DNA of 64,000 nt, from NCBI RefSeq assembly GCF_000247815.1, contig NC_021677.1:7642447-7706446 (forward strand), given 5' to 3'. Origin of the DNA: Ficedula albicollis. Its lineage: Eukaryota > Chordata > Aves > Passeriformes > Muscicapidae. A program made the position numbers and the translations under genes. Shown here piece after piece: positions 1 through 11,941 of the stretch. Below the pieces are notes generated by a model. The model was not told the origin of the DNA, did no database searches, and worked only from the letters and a program-made list of their open reading frames with translations. Position 1 is the stretch's first letter. Each line of letters opens with the position of its first letter.

Positions 1-10
1 TACACACATA

Positions 11-76
11 CAGATACAGATACAGATACAGATACAGATACAGATACAGATACAGATACAGATACAGATACAGATA
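11..76. repeat. (CAGATA)n hexanucleotide microsatellite
   Basis: Eleven perfect CAGATA units, preceded by a degenerate start (TACACACATA) at the window edge. The array may continue to the left of the window. Confidence 0.95.
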
Positions 77-1924
77 CGAAGTACGAGATTTTCTAAGAAT
101 CTCAGTTTCATTCACCATGGAAAGGAAATGATTTAGCCTCAGTGTGGCCATAAAAACCATGGTTTGCATTCAGGTTAACTCAATATCCATCCATTTTTTT
201 GCATGTTTGGGGGTGGCTGTACTAGATTAATTCAAACAGAAATAGAACACAGCCCCTCCATGGGACAAGGTCTTACAAAGTTCACATCATGTTTCAAATT
301 CCTATGGCAAATAAGTATTTATTATTTTGTTAAAAGGTGAGGAAAACAACATCAGAAACACTTAAATGATGTGGGCCATGTTGACCTGTACTGGTCATAG
401 CCATAGTTTTTGTGAAGTCAGAGTGATTAATGGTGGAAGCTACAGGCTGTCCCCTGAGCTCGTTGTGTGGGCAGGGCCAGAGGCATCACATGTAATAATT
501 TGTGAGCCTAAATTTTAACCCCCAGCCTTGGATTTAGACACTGTGAATTTTATGATTTGTTTTTCAGAAACTGAAATCCGAGTCAGATTTTTCCAAATTC
601 ATAAATTTTTGATTTTTTTTTTAATTTTCTTTGTTATTACTATTATTTCTTGTTGTCTACACTAGCAGAGATTACAGACTTTGGGGAAAAAAATGGTGTG
701 AGGGGTTTCTGACCTGGGCACAGGGCAGAAATAGGGTTTTTCTACAGGCAAAAGGTTCCACATGAAATGAAATTGCACAGTCTCTGAACAAGGCAGCAGG
801 GCAGAGTCACCACTCCAGCTCTTTATTCTGCCTGAACATGGGTGATAAAGCTGATGTTTGGATTTAATACAACATGTTCTCAATTTAAAACCAGTGTGAT
901 GCTCAGAGTATTGGGCTTTCAGCTCTTGTCGATAAACAGCTCCTGGTAAATTATCAAAGGCATATAAATGATATGTGAGTCTAGATTCTATTTTTCTAAA
1001 GAGATTTACACATATATTAGGAATTGATGAACTTAGCAGACTTAGGCAATATATCTAATTGATTTCAGGAAGGTTCCTAGGTAGCTTTGATATTTGCAGA
1101 ATGCAGCCCTTTGTCTGCTGGGCTGAACCATTTCTTGATTCCCAAAGTATCACAGTGAAATTCATGTTGACTATCTGCCACGATCTAAAATGTGCTATAA
1201 TTAAATCAGCAAAAATAGAACACTGGCAGTCACAGCTGATGTCTAACTTGCTTTTTCCTCCTACTGAAACAATATTTCTGTATTTTTTTCCATGACTACA
1301 AAAGAAGCCAGGTTCACCTCAAGAGTGAATTATGCTGCCTGTGGTGCAAGTTGTGGGATCATGTAACATTTGCTTTTATTTGTCACATCTTCTCTGACTC
1401 CAGCACCTAAAGCTCTGCTAGATGACACCATGCTCTAGGAGCTCCACCTCTCTTTTCATGAATCTCACCTGTTGCAACAGTCTTGAGGTTAATTATAAAA
1501 CCTTTGGTAATCCAGACCAACCCTTTTTTTTGCTGAAACTCTAAAGCGTCAGCTGGGGCTGACCATAACGTGGCTTCCCTGAATCAAAGTTTCACTCTAT
1601 GCGCACCAACATAAAGTTATTAAAAGTTGGTGAGTGGCACAAGTGCGTGACTCCATGGAGCAAACGATGTCCTCCTGAGATCAGCCAACTTCTGCTTCAG
1701 TATGTTCTCCAGCAGGTTGGGCTGGATCTGTCGTGAGCACCCAGAGTGAAAAACTCCACTGGGATTCCAGGGCCTGTGTTTTCTAACACATGGAGAAGGT
1801 GGCCCCTTTCTGAAGCACTTGTCTTCATGCAGCCCCCCAAGCCAACAGCCATTCATGCCCCACAGGCAGAAGGACAGCAAGACTCAGCTGCAATTTTGGC
1901 TTTAGAGATAAATGCTCATTCCCC
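77..1924. other. Noncoding sequence, nothing recognised
   Basis: AT-rich single-copy sequence. The short open frames here (under about 100 codons) lie on both strands, overlap one another and resemble no family I know. There is a T/A-rich low-complexity stretch around 600-655. No repeat or RNA gene was recognised. Confidence 0.6.
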
Positions 1925-2494
1925 TTGTCTGGAGGAGCTGAGCTGCTGCCAGCAATTAAGGCTCTGCAAAGCAATTCCCTGTTCTCTAGAGAACATAACC
2001 TCTTACCACCAGTAATTAAATCTCCCTCGTGGCTGTGGTTTTGCCAGTATAGCCCTCCAGCTCTGTGTTCCTGCTCCTCATCTCTTGCTCTGGGGTCACA
2101 CCACACCACTCCCTCTGCTCCACCAGTAGATCATGGATGCATCTGTGCAATGAACTGGTGCGGGGAAAAAGACCAGCTCAAAAATAGCCTGGCAGAGAAA
2201 CACTTCATTTTTAATGTGTCTTTCTCCAAATTGGATCAAATTCCTGATCCGTTTCACAGCAGATCTACAAACCAATACCCCAGGAGAACTGAGGGGCCTG
2301 TGCACTGCAGGAGGGAAGATGAAACAAGCAATAGGAAAAGGTTGGAAAGGGAATACCAGAAGCCAGAACTGATGTTGAAGACTTTATCTTGTGAAATCAC
2401 AGCGTCACTCTTCCAGCCACTGCTGACCAGCACTGTTTTTTCTAACACTCCAGAGCCCCCTTTGAACTCTTTTGTGTCCCTGGGGCGATTGTAG
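1925..2494 (+). other. Unassigned 189-codon open frame, probably chance
   Basis: An open frame of 189 codons starts at ATG 1925 and ends at a stop at 2492-2494. The predicted protein has no signal peptide, membrane segment, repeat or motif I recognise, and its composition (Ser, Pro and Leu rich with scattered Cys) is like translated noncoding DNA. Opposite-strand open frames overlap it at 1825-2109, 2096-2305 and 2254-2499, so the stretch is simply poor in stop codons. I see no clear splice-site context that would make it an exon. I list it because it is one of the longer non-repetitive frames in the window; I do not call it a gene. Confidence 0.2.
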
Positions 2495-5400
2495 CCCACA
2501 GTCAGGGAAACTCTGCTCTAGGCTGGCCACTCAGTCTTAGTGCACTGGTACCAATTTTCCAAGGAACAGAAATTTCCCTGACTATTGGCACATGCAAACT
2601 GTCTGCTGGGGAACATGCCTCTTTCCACCCACCATGGTGAGAAATCACAAGAATCCTGTTGAGGAAAAATATAAGAGATCAAATACAGCTCTGGTTAGAA
2701 AATCATCTTCCCCCACATGTTTTGAAAAGAAGAGCGCAAAAATGCTTTCCTTATCAGAGTTGTAGCAAAAAATTAGTTTCAAACACATTGTAATGGCAAA
2801 ATATTGCACTCATAACAATAAATAATTTCTTAAGAAAAACTTCCAATTTTAAAAGTGTTGGCCAGCCATACTTAAAACAACACTGAAAAAGAGAGATCTC
2901 ATTTTTAATTGTTTGCTAGTAATGCACAAAAACTTCCTGAGATTCATAAGGAAATTGAATGATCTGTGACTCATAAGGAAAACACGAATTGCTTATTTTT
3001 GAGTATAAATGCAAATATCTGTGTATGAACAAGGACCTAAACAAATGTTGGTGTTGTTACTAGCAGATATTTCATCCACTTTGAAACCTGAATACTGCTT
3101 TTCTTAAGGAAAACAGACTGCTGCAGGACAGAGCCTCAAATTATTGATAGGAATATTCTTACACATCCAGTTGTTGGGACAAAGAGACAGGCAAAAATGA
3201 ATGCCAGACTCTTGGAAAGCCTTGCATATTTTACAGAAGAAATTAAAGCCATGCTGTTTATGAACATTATTTAATAATATTCTTTCTTTCTGCCACCCTG
3301 TGTTCTTTTAGTTCTTTTGTTATTCAGTGTTTGCATTCAGGCAGATATTTAAGTGTGTGCATAATACCAAGCAAACATTTCAGTGCTGTTGACTTTCTAA
3401 AGTTAAGTTCTAAAGTTAAGATCATATTTTAGTGGTTTCCTGAGCAGGATTTATAATTTTTTTTCCTTGAGCTGTGACCTTTAGGTTGAAGCTTTTTGAG
3501 ACTTTTTGCAATGGTAGTGCTGATCTTGATTTAGACCTATAAAACAAATTATAGTACACCTTAGCCAAAGGTTGTCCTCTCCAGGACGTGCCATTTCTCA
3601 GCACAAGTAAATGAAAAGAATAGTCAATTTTTCTAAATTAATTTAACATATTTTTTAAAGTAACATCGTTAGGTATTTGTTCTCAAGAGTATTTCTGTTT
3701 ATCTAGGCATTCTCTTTCCTAAAATGAGGGTTTATTTGATTTCTTCCCATTAGCATGTAAGAATACATTTCAACTCAAACTCGATGGCATCAGATCCCAA
3801 TTTGAAGTGGACAGAGCTCATCTGGACTGGATTCAGTGGTGAATAACAAGGCTTCTATCCCAAAGGAAAGACTCAGTTTTGACCAGTTCCACTGTTCGTT
3901 ATTTTAGGCAATGTCCAAAACATCATAGTTTATAAAGAAAACGTCCTGCATCTCTCCAAGGACTTCAGCAAGCACTCGGTAGCCTTCCACAGCTTGGGAG
4001 ACATGAGGGTGGTATGGTTTATCTGACTTTGCTGATCTATTCCAATGGAGGGGGAAACTGTGCCATTACTTAGGTTACATTAATGCAGCTCTTATAGTTA
4101 ATTTACTTAGCAGATTTCCCTTTATGTCTGCTTTATTTTCCCCTTTGTCGTTTCCTTTTTTACCTTTCCTTTTCCTTTCAAGCTCTTGTTCTTTGAGGAA
4201 AGATGAGATCTCCAGTGAGGAGAAGAGGGAACTCATTAAATACCTCATTATCTCCAAGGTCTCTGTTGATTTAGACTTCCACCCAGAGAAATGGAGTTCA
4301 GTTCCTCTGACTGAACTGACACTGCAGATAACCCCGGCACATCCATCTCAAATTGTCAGCTTGAGACAAATAACCTTCTCTCCAGGATACTCTCTTTCAC
4401 TGATTACCTACTACTCATATTAAATGCCATCTGACTTCTGAGAGTCTTTTGTTTGTCAGATTCCACTGGATTATGCAAAAAACGCTGGGGGGGAGAATCT
4501 GGTATGTTTGAAGTCTTGAGAAAAGAGTGTACAGGCCCTGCTTCCTCATCCAGCTTTGGAGGAAGAGCTTGGGCTTTTCCTAATCTGTTTGCCACCTCAC
4601 TGTATAGTAAACTTTACTGTCAATAAGAAGGATAAAACCTAAAAGCCTTCTGAATAATGCCTTAAAGCAATAGAATACTGTGAAATCCTAATGTTTGGTG
4701 GCAAATATTTCACACAACCAAAATTTTAAAAGCTCAGGCTTTAGTTCATTTAAATATTTCACTTAATTCCTTTGTTTTAATGTGTGTGAAAGAAAAAAAA
4801 GGTCAGGAAGTACTTCAAAGGAGGAATTAGTAATTGCGATCATGTTTAACTAAAATTTTCTCTCAAAGACTTTTGGACTTTTTGCTTCATTCAACTCTAA
4901 TTGTCCAGCCTACTGTTTTCCATGTATTCACCTCAGGCTGTTTTACACATTTGGTTTTTTTTGAAATTTTCCCATTTTCCAAAATGAGATAAGAGAGGGG
5001 AAAAACCCAACAAGTAGATGTTTTGCAGAGAAGCACATTCAAGAAACATGTACTTGAGAGAAAGGATTTAAATTGTACAGATCAGGGGCTGCTTTTTGCT
5101 CTTAGTGTTGAGACTGAAGATTAGAACATCTCCAATGGGGAGACCTGTCAGCAGGAAATTGAGAAGTAATTAAATCCTCTGGTGAGGCTCCACCCCAAGA
5201 AAAAATGCAATCCTAGGTGTATTCAAAGGCAGGATCACAGTATAAAACCAAATTAAGGAGTAAAATTTAAGCCCTGTGATACAATTTTAATTTTTTTTCC
5301 AAACATCTCCTTTGGAAATTATGATAAACTAGATATGCCATTTCTGTATAAAGCAGCTCATCATAAGAAAGTCCCCAATTTAGCAGACACTCTCTCCTCT

Positions 5401-8400
5401 TTGAAATATTTCTCCTTGTAGAAATAGAGTTCTTAACATTGGCTGATTGAAGGTGCAAATTAATAGTTTTTTTTCTGAAATTATTACAGAAAAGCAGAGA
5501 TACACCAATCTGTGCTAATAACCTGTCTACATAAGCACCACATTCATCCAGTTCACTCTCTCTCTTTTATTTTCTTTCCTAGTATGCTGAAATGTTTTCC
5601 TTAAACTTAGCTTTGAAGAGTTCCACTTTGTCAGAGAATGAAAGCTGCTGGTGGTAACATCTCTGGAGATGGGACAGTGATTAACAGTCACACCTTGCCT
5701 GTGCCAAACTATAGAGCTTCAGACAACTGGGGAGAGGAAGAATGGCTCAGCAGAGGGCATGGGGGATTTTGTTTCATATAAATACAGCAGTCAGAACTGA
5801 CAGACCCTCCCATCAACCAACTCCCATCACTAACTCCAGTGTGCTTCTCCCAGAGTCCCTCAACACACCACAACTCATTTGTATCCTTTCTCTGGCTTCA
5901 TGAATTCCTTTCTGCTGAGTAGCACGGCTTGGACAGGATGGACAGAGAGCATCCTCACCCAAATCAGAGTCTTGCTCATTGGTCAGAGAGCCCTCCCGGG
6001 AGGGAGGACATGAGATTTGAATCCCCTGGGGCAGAGGAAGAAACGGAACCCTGACCTCTACATAGAGATCAGTAGCCACGGGTCCCCTGCATGTCCCATG
6101 TCATGGATTTCCCAGGGTTGTTGTGGCTTTGGATGTCCAGCCTCCTGCTAACCCAGTCCTTCCAAACAGCCTCTTTGCCTCTGCATTCAGTCTCACCCTC
6201 CCGGATCCCTTCTGGCCTCTGAGAGCTGACATTCCTGGTGTCCCTTCTTAGTTCCTGCTTGCATTAATGAACTTGCTTGCAGTCCTGCTCATTTGCTCCC
6301 ACTGGCAGGAAAAGGAGGGAGCAAAACAGGCATGCCCCTTAAAACTGCCTTTCTTTAAGTGCTGACTGAACTCTTGGTCCTTCCACAGCCCTCCTTCCCA
6401 TCTTGGTCACTTTGCTACTGGAGATGTCCTTTACATGGCAAAGACAGAATTGTCTTCATTGAATATTTCCCCTATGAGGGTGGGACACTGACTGGAAAAC
6501 CGTGGGAAGCTGGAATCTTACCCTGGTTAAACTGACAGCAGGAGTATTTAAGGACTCTCTGGCTACACGTGAACATGGAAAGGGACACATAAACATGCTG
6601 GGGCACCAACTGGAACATAGCTATTCCTCCTGGCAGACTTCAGAGGATGCAGGCTCTGCCTTTTGCAGGAGGGGCTGGCTCTATGTTCCAGGCACAGCTA
6701 TTCCCAGTATGGCTCTTCCAGACTCAGTGAGCCTTCAGTGAGTGAGACTTCAGAAAACACTTCTCATGGGCCAGATGTGTTTGTCCAGGAGGCTGAGTTT
6801 GAAGGTGCTCAAGGAAGGTATGGCCATGGTACAGGAAGTGATACAAGGAAGGACAAAGTAGAAAGGGCTTTTCAAGCCAGATGCAGTAGGAAAGAATTTT
6901 CCAGCTATGTAATTTTGAAGAATTTGGAAAGAATAACCACCCAAAGACATTCCATCCTCTGGACCTTTAACAACTAGATAGCGATCAAGCATTCTGCAGA
7001 GAAGAATCCTGCACTGTCATGCATGTGCCTAGATGACCTCAGGAGTCCTTTGCTCCTTTAATTGCAAAGACTTGTTACAATAAAAAAGACAACAATGTTG
7101 TGCATGATAAAAGGAGCATTTGCAACTAAAAGGAGTATTCCACATTAACAAACTGGTTGAGTATCCAACCATAGTAAATATTTAAAACTGCCCCACTGTG
7201 AGAAAGAGCAAAGAAGATGGGGGGGTGTGAAGACAAAAAGAAAAGGAAAGAGAAGCACCTTGTTTTTCTGCCCTAGAAAAACAAACCAACTGTATTTACA
7301 TAAAACAACAAAAAAAATCTGAATCTAAGTGCAAGCAAGAAGTATGTGAAGCACTTGGACAGCAACTCCCAGCAGTTCAGGAAATGCAGATAACACTACA
7401 TTCTGCTGTATTTAGCCCATTGATCTGCATTTCAACCTCTTGCAAATGCTGCAGAGTAAATTCCCATGCAGATTTCCCTCAGGCTCCAGGAGCTGTTCAG
7501 TTCAATACTGAAAAAAAACGACCGCAAAATCAAATTCAGTTCAAAAGACAGGAAAAAATACCAGAGGAAACTCTTCTGTTTCTCCTAAACCCAACCACTG
7601 CATTTAGCATCTAATTTCAAAAGCTGTGGAGATACGCTTTGGACTTTTCTAAAGTGCCAGAGAAAAGGGTTTGTTTTTTTTTCTTCTTCTTGAAAATTCT
7701 GCTTTTGCTCTGTGCTTGTGCCTGGTCATTCTTTGACATATGAAGACCAGGTCCATGAACTCAAGCAGCTTCAGCAGCTGTTTAAAGTTAAGAGTCAAGC
7801 TATGAATATTTATTTTGAAGTACTATTTCACAGCATAATGGAATAAACATCCCCCAATCTCAGTAGCAGGCAACTGATTGTATTACAGTACTGTCAAAAA
7901 TATTAGTATTTTGTGATTTGGGAGAAAACAAAATTGTGAAAAAGCATGTTTTCTTTCAACTTGTTTTGTCAGATGAAATGTTTTTCCAGCCATATCTCAT
8001 CCATTAGATAAGCTCCTAAGTCTGGGGTTTCTCTAGCTCCAAATAAAAAATCACAGCATAGAAAGGAAAACCCTCAACTTTGTCAGGGTTTGTTCCTGTC
8101 CTGTGGGGAGGTACAGCAAGTGAGGATGAACTTTGCTTAGTCAGACGCTTCCATTGACATTCCTTTCTAGTGTCCTTTTAGTTTGCTGACCACTTTGTAG
8201 GAGAATCATCATCCAAATCCCAGCCTTTCCTTTCTCTGCACTCAAAGCTTTACATTTCTCCTGGTTTTCCTTAGCTTTCTCTCTCCTTTTTTTTTTTTTT
8301 AATATTTCTCTCTTTATGCTTCTCTAGTTATGCAGAAGATCCAGCAATATTTTTACATGTGCCTGAAGGCTGCTCAGCTGCTGCCCAGCTGAAGGCGTTA

Positions 8401-9041
8401 TTTTGGCCCTTTCTGCCATATTTCACTTTTCCCTGATTCAGTTTTCCACAAAGCACCAACAGGAACAATTGTTCAGTGAAAATTGTTCAACCACCATGTC
8501 TGCCAACTGTGTTGTCACAACCCCATAAGGAACTCCACTTCTACGTAAAAGCAGTTAGTTCAAAAATTATTAAACAATGTCTCATATTAGGAGGTAGCAG
8601 GATAAATCCTATTTTCCTGTTTGTAATCAATGCATTCGATAAATTTAATTAATAAACGTGTGATTTTGATTGGTCATGGATGTCACACAGATAGAGAATA
8701 GATATTCTCCTGGTTATTTATCTGAAAGTGATTTTGTAAAGAGACATGCATCTTGCCCAAGATTATACACAAGCTGTGAGAAAAAAAATAAAGCAGCAGA
8801 AGCCTCTGGTCCTGAACTCCATGGATTTTTGTTGTTCTACTGAAATCCAGTGGAATGATCTGGTGATCTGACAGGGGTCAGAAAGGTGGTAATTTTTTCT
8901 AGCATTTGGGGCAGTTTTTATTTATTTGTGTTTCTAATCATAACTGGTTGAGGAAGGAATGTCCCCTCTTGCAAATATTCTGTTTTCTGGCTTGCTTATA
9001 TCCTTGAAAATTTGAGAACAGACATTTTATTTCAAAGAAAA
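2495..9041. other. Noncoding sequence with minor low-complexity tracts
   Basis: I see no supportable gene here. There is a pyrimidine-rich stretch around 4138-4190, a poly-T tract near 8289-8301, and a short direct repeat (CTAAAGTTAAG) near 3399-3421. Around 8625-8690 is an AT-rich block with homeodomain-type cores (TTAATTAAT) and a reversed CCAAT box, of the sort often seen in conserved noncoding elements; this is only an impression. Confidence 0.55.
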
Positions 9042-9065
9042 ATGGGGGGGGCGGGGGGAGGGTCA

Positions 9066-9127
<62 letters not shown>

Positions 9128-9152
9128 TGGGGGGGGCGGGGGGAGGTTCAGG
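9042..9152. repeat. G-rich tract: 61-base G run between two copies of a 26-bp flank
   Basis: A pure run of 61 G (9066-9126) lies between two copies of the same G-rich 26-mer. Each copy reads AT, eight G, C, six G, then AGG[G/T]TCAGG; they start at 9042 and 9127 and differ at one base. The period is 85 bp. The tract would form G-quadruplexes if real. The duplicated flank means either a true 85-bp tandem duplication of a G-rich microsatellite or an assembler crossing the same tract twice. Confidence 0.9.
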
Positions 9153-10229
9153 TGATTTATAAACCAAGATTTAGAGAAAAAATGAATCATGGTTATGTCA
9201 AGCAAGAAGATAATAATGACAATGGTGTGGCAAGGTGAGTTGCACAACTATTGAAAAATTTGGGATATCGTAAGTACTGCAGGGAAAATCCGTGACACAA
9301 ATAAGACCAGTACACATTTTCCAAAGATCTGCAGGTGATATAAAAGGACTGCCTGAAGGTGAAATTAAAATCAGAACACCCACTAACGGAACAATGTGGT
9401 GGCTGTCACTTTGACAGTGACAGGAGATCATCTCTGATGGCCTCACTTAATTTGAAACAAGCAACTTTCAAGGGAAAAAAAATTACCTCAAAGGAAATGT
9501 AAGAGAGAACGACTTCCTTTAGGTCAGTCTGACATTGTTGTCCTACTTGTGAGAAAACATTCCCAGCGAGGAACGCACTTTCTAACCTTGTGAAGGTTCA
9601 TAGTCTTGTGAAGGTTCAAATAAAAAGAGAAGAAACTGTGGTTAAGGACAATCATGAGCACTCTCGTCTGTCCTACAGGAAGTTTTTAATTTTTATCCAA
9701 TCGTTTTATACACAAAAAGATGTATAAAAAGGCTATTGGCATTACCTTTGCTAATGCACCCAGGTTCTTATACAAAGAATGCAAACACAAGTTTAGAAGG
9801 CTGTTTTATCAACTGTCTTCAAAAGTTGGCATTATCCTTAACCAGACCTGAGAGGTTTGAGGTGGTAGCTCTCAAGACCACAGTAAGAGGGGGAAAATTT
9901 ATAGTTAACGTCATATTTTGAAGCACCTCTTTTCTTTTATCAAGATTCACACACTGTAAAATGTAGAATACACGCTCGGGGGCTAGAATGACTCAAAAGC
10001 AGGTGCTGGTCTCTGCTAACAATGTCAGTGGAAATTAGACTGCGGGAATACATGTGAAAGGGACAAACACTCCATCCCTTAACGCTGTAGCCTGGCAGAA
10101 AAGGTGCCATTGACATTCCAGAGGAGACCGAGTTAATCAGTAACATACCTGATTAGTGTCTCACAGGTCCACAACAAAGATCTTTTCTCCCACTGCTCAC
10201 ATCCCTGGGAGGATGTAGTTAGACACAGG
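9153..10229. other. Noncoding sequence, nothing recognised
   Basis: Single-copy noncoding sequence. The only structure noticed is a short tandem duplication (CTTGTGAAGGTTCA, near 9588 and 9604). No gene or mobile element was recognised. Confidence 0.6.
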
Positions 10230-11043
10230 GATGTGTGTGTCACCCTTCGGCCCTCAGCATCTCTCCACGGCACAGAGGACAAGCGCTGTGACACAGGGGA
10301 AGGCACGAAACAGTTCTGCGGTGGAGATTGAATATGGAAATTGCCGGCTGCTGTGTCCACATGGATACGTCTCATTATCAGAGGTAAAGGGTCATCAGGA
10401 TCACCCTTTTCTTAAATGCAAATTGAACATCGCCGCAGACTCCTTTGCAAATTGTGGGTTTGTTCCCCTCTCCGTTTGGCAGAGTTCAAAGAGTCGCTCG
10501 GGCGTGTGACCTGAGTGCGGGGCTTTTCCAAATGCTTCAGCCTCAGCGAGGCATTAGAGGCGCAAGGCTTCCTTGTGAGGCAAGAAAAGGGCAATTTGCA
10601 CTTCTCTCTGGAAAAGGTTCCAATGCTGTTTCTTCCCCTCCACCACCACCCCCGACCTCAAAGGCTAGCACCGAAATCTGCATGAAAGTGTTAACAAAAC
10701 GAATGAAATCCATTGTGACTTCGGATTGCCCAGAAGGAGCAGCCCATAGATCTGAGAGGAATTTCCTCTTTCCTGGGGTCTCCTGGAGCTTATACACGCC
10801 TGTGAGAAGAGGAACGAAAACTTTCCTCTCCCGCATTCCGAGTGATGCTGAACTTTTGTTTGTGCACTCCCAAGTCGTGAAGCAATTTGATATTCTCTAA
10901 TACTACCAAGTTTCCCTGAAAGGAGGTGAAAACATAACTCCAAATTCAGCGCTTGCTTCTGGTTTGTGAAAGAGAGAGGCGGACCAGATATTTGCAACCC
11001 TTGCAAAGTGCTTGCAGATCCATAGACGACAGATCTTCAAGAC
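10230..11043. promoter_or_regulatory. CpG-enriched, GC-richer segment; possible promoter or first-exon region cut off by a bad join
   Basis: By eye this stretch holds roughly 25-30 CpG dinucleotides in about 0.8 kb, visibly more than its neighbours, with local clusters near 10430-10560 (for example GTCGCTCGGGCGTG) and 10795-10850. Open frames up to 151 codons occur on both strands, as expected of GC-richer DNA, and none resembles a known protein. The segment ends abruptly at an A21/G809/N gap. Bird promoters and first exons are GC-rich and are often lost in assemblies, so a promoter at or beyond this break is reasonable but unproven. No TATA box or initiator is claimed. Confidence 0.3.
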
Positions 11044-11882
<839 letters not shown>

Positions 11883-11941
11883 NNNNNNNNNNNNNNNNNN
11901 NNNNNNNNNNNNNNNNNNNNNNNNNNNNNNNNNNNNNNNNN
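11883..11941. other. Assembly gap (59 N)
   Basis: Run of 59 Ns directly after the homopolymer block. The sequence resumes in an A-rich stretch (TAAGAAAAAAGTTAAAAAGG). Confidence 0.99.
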
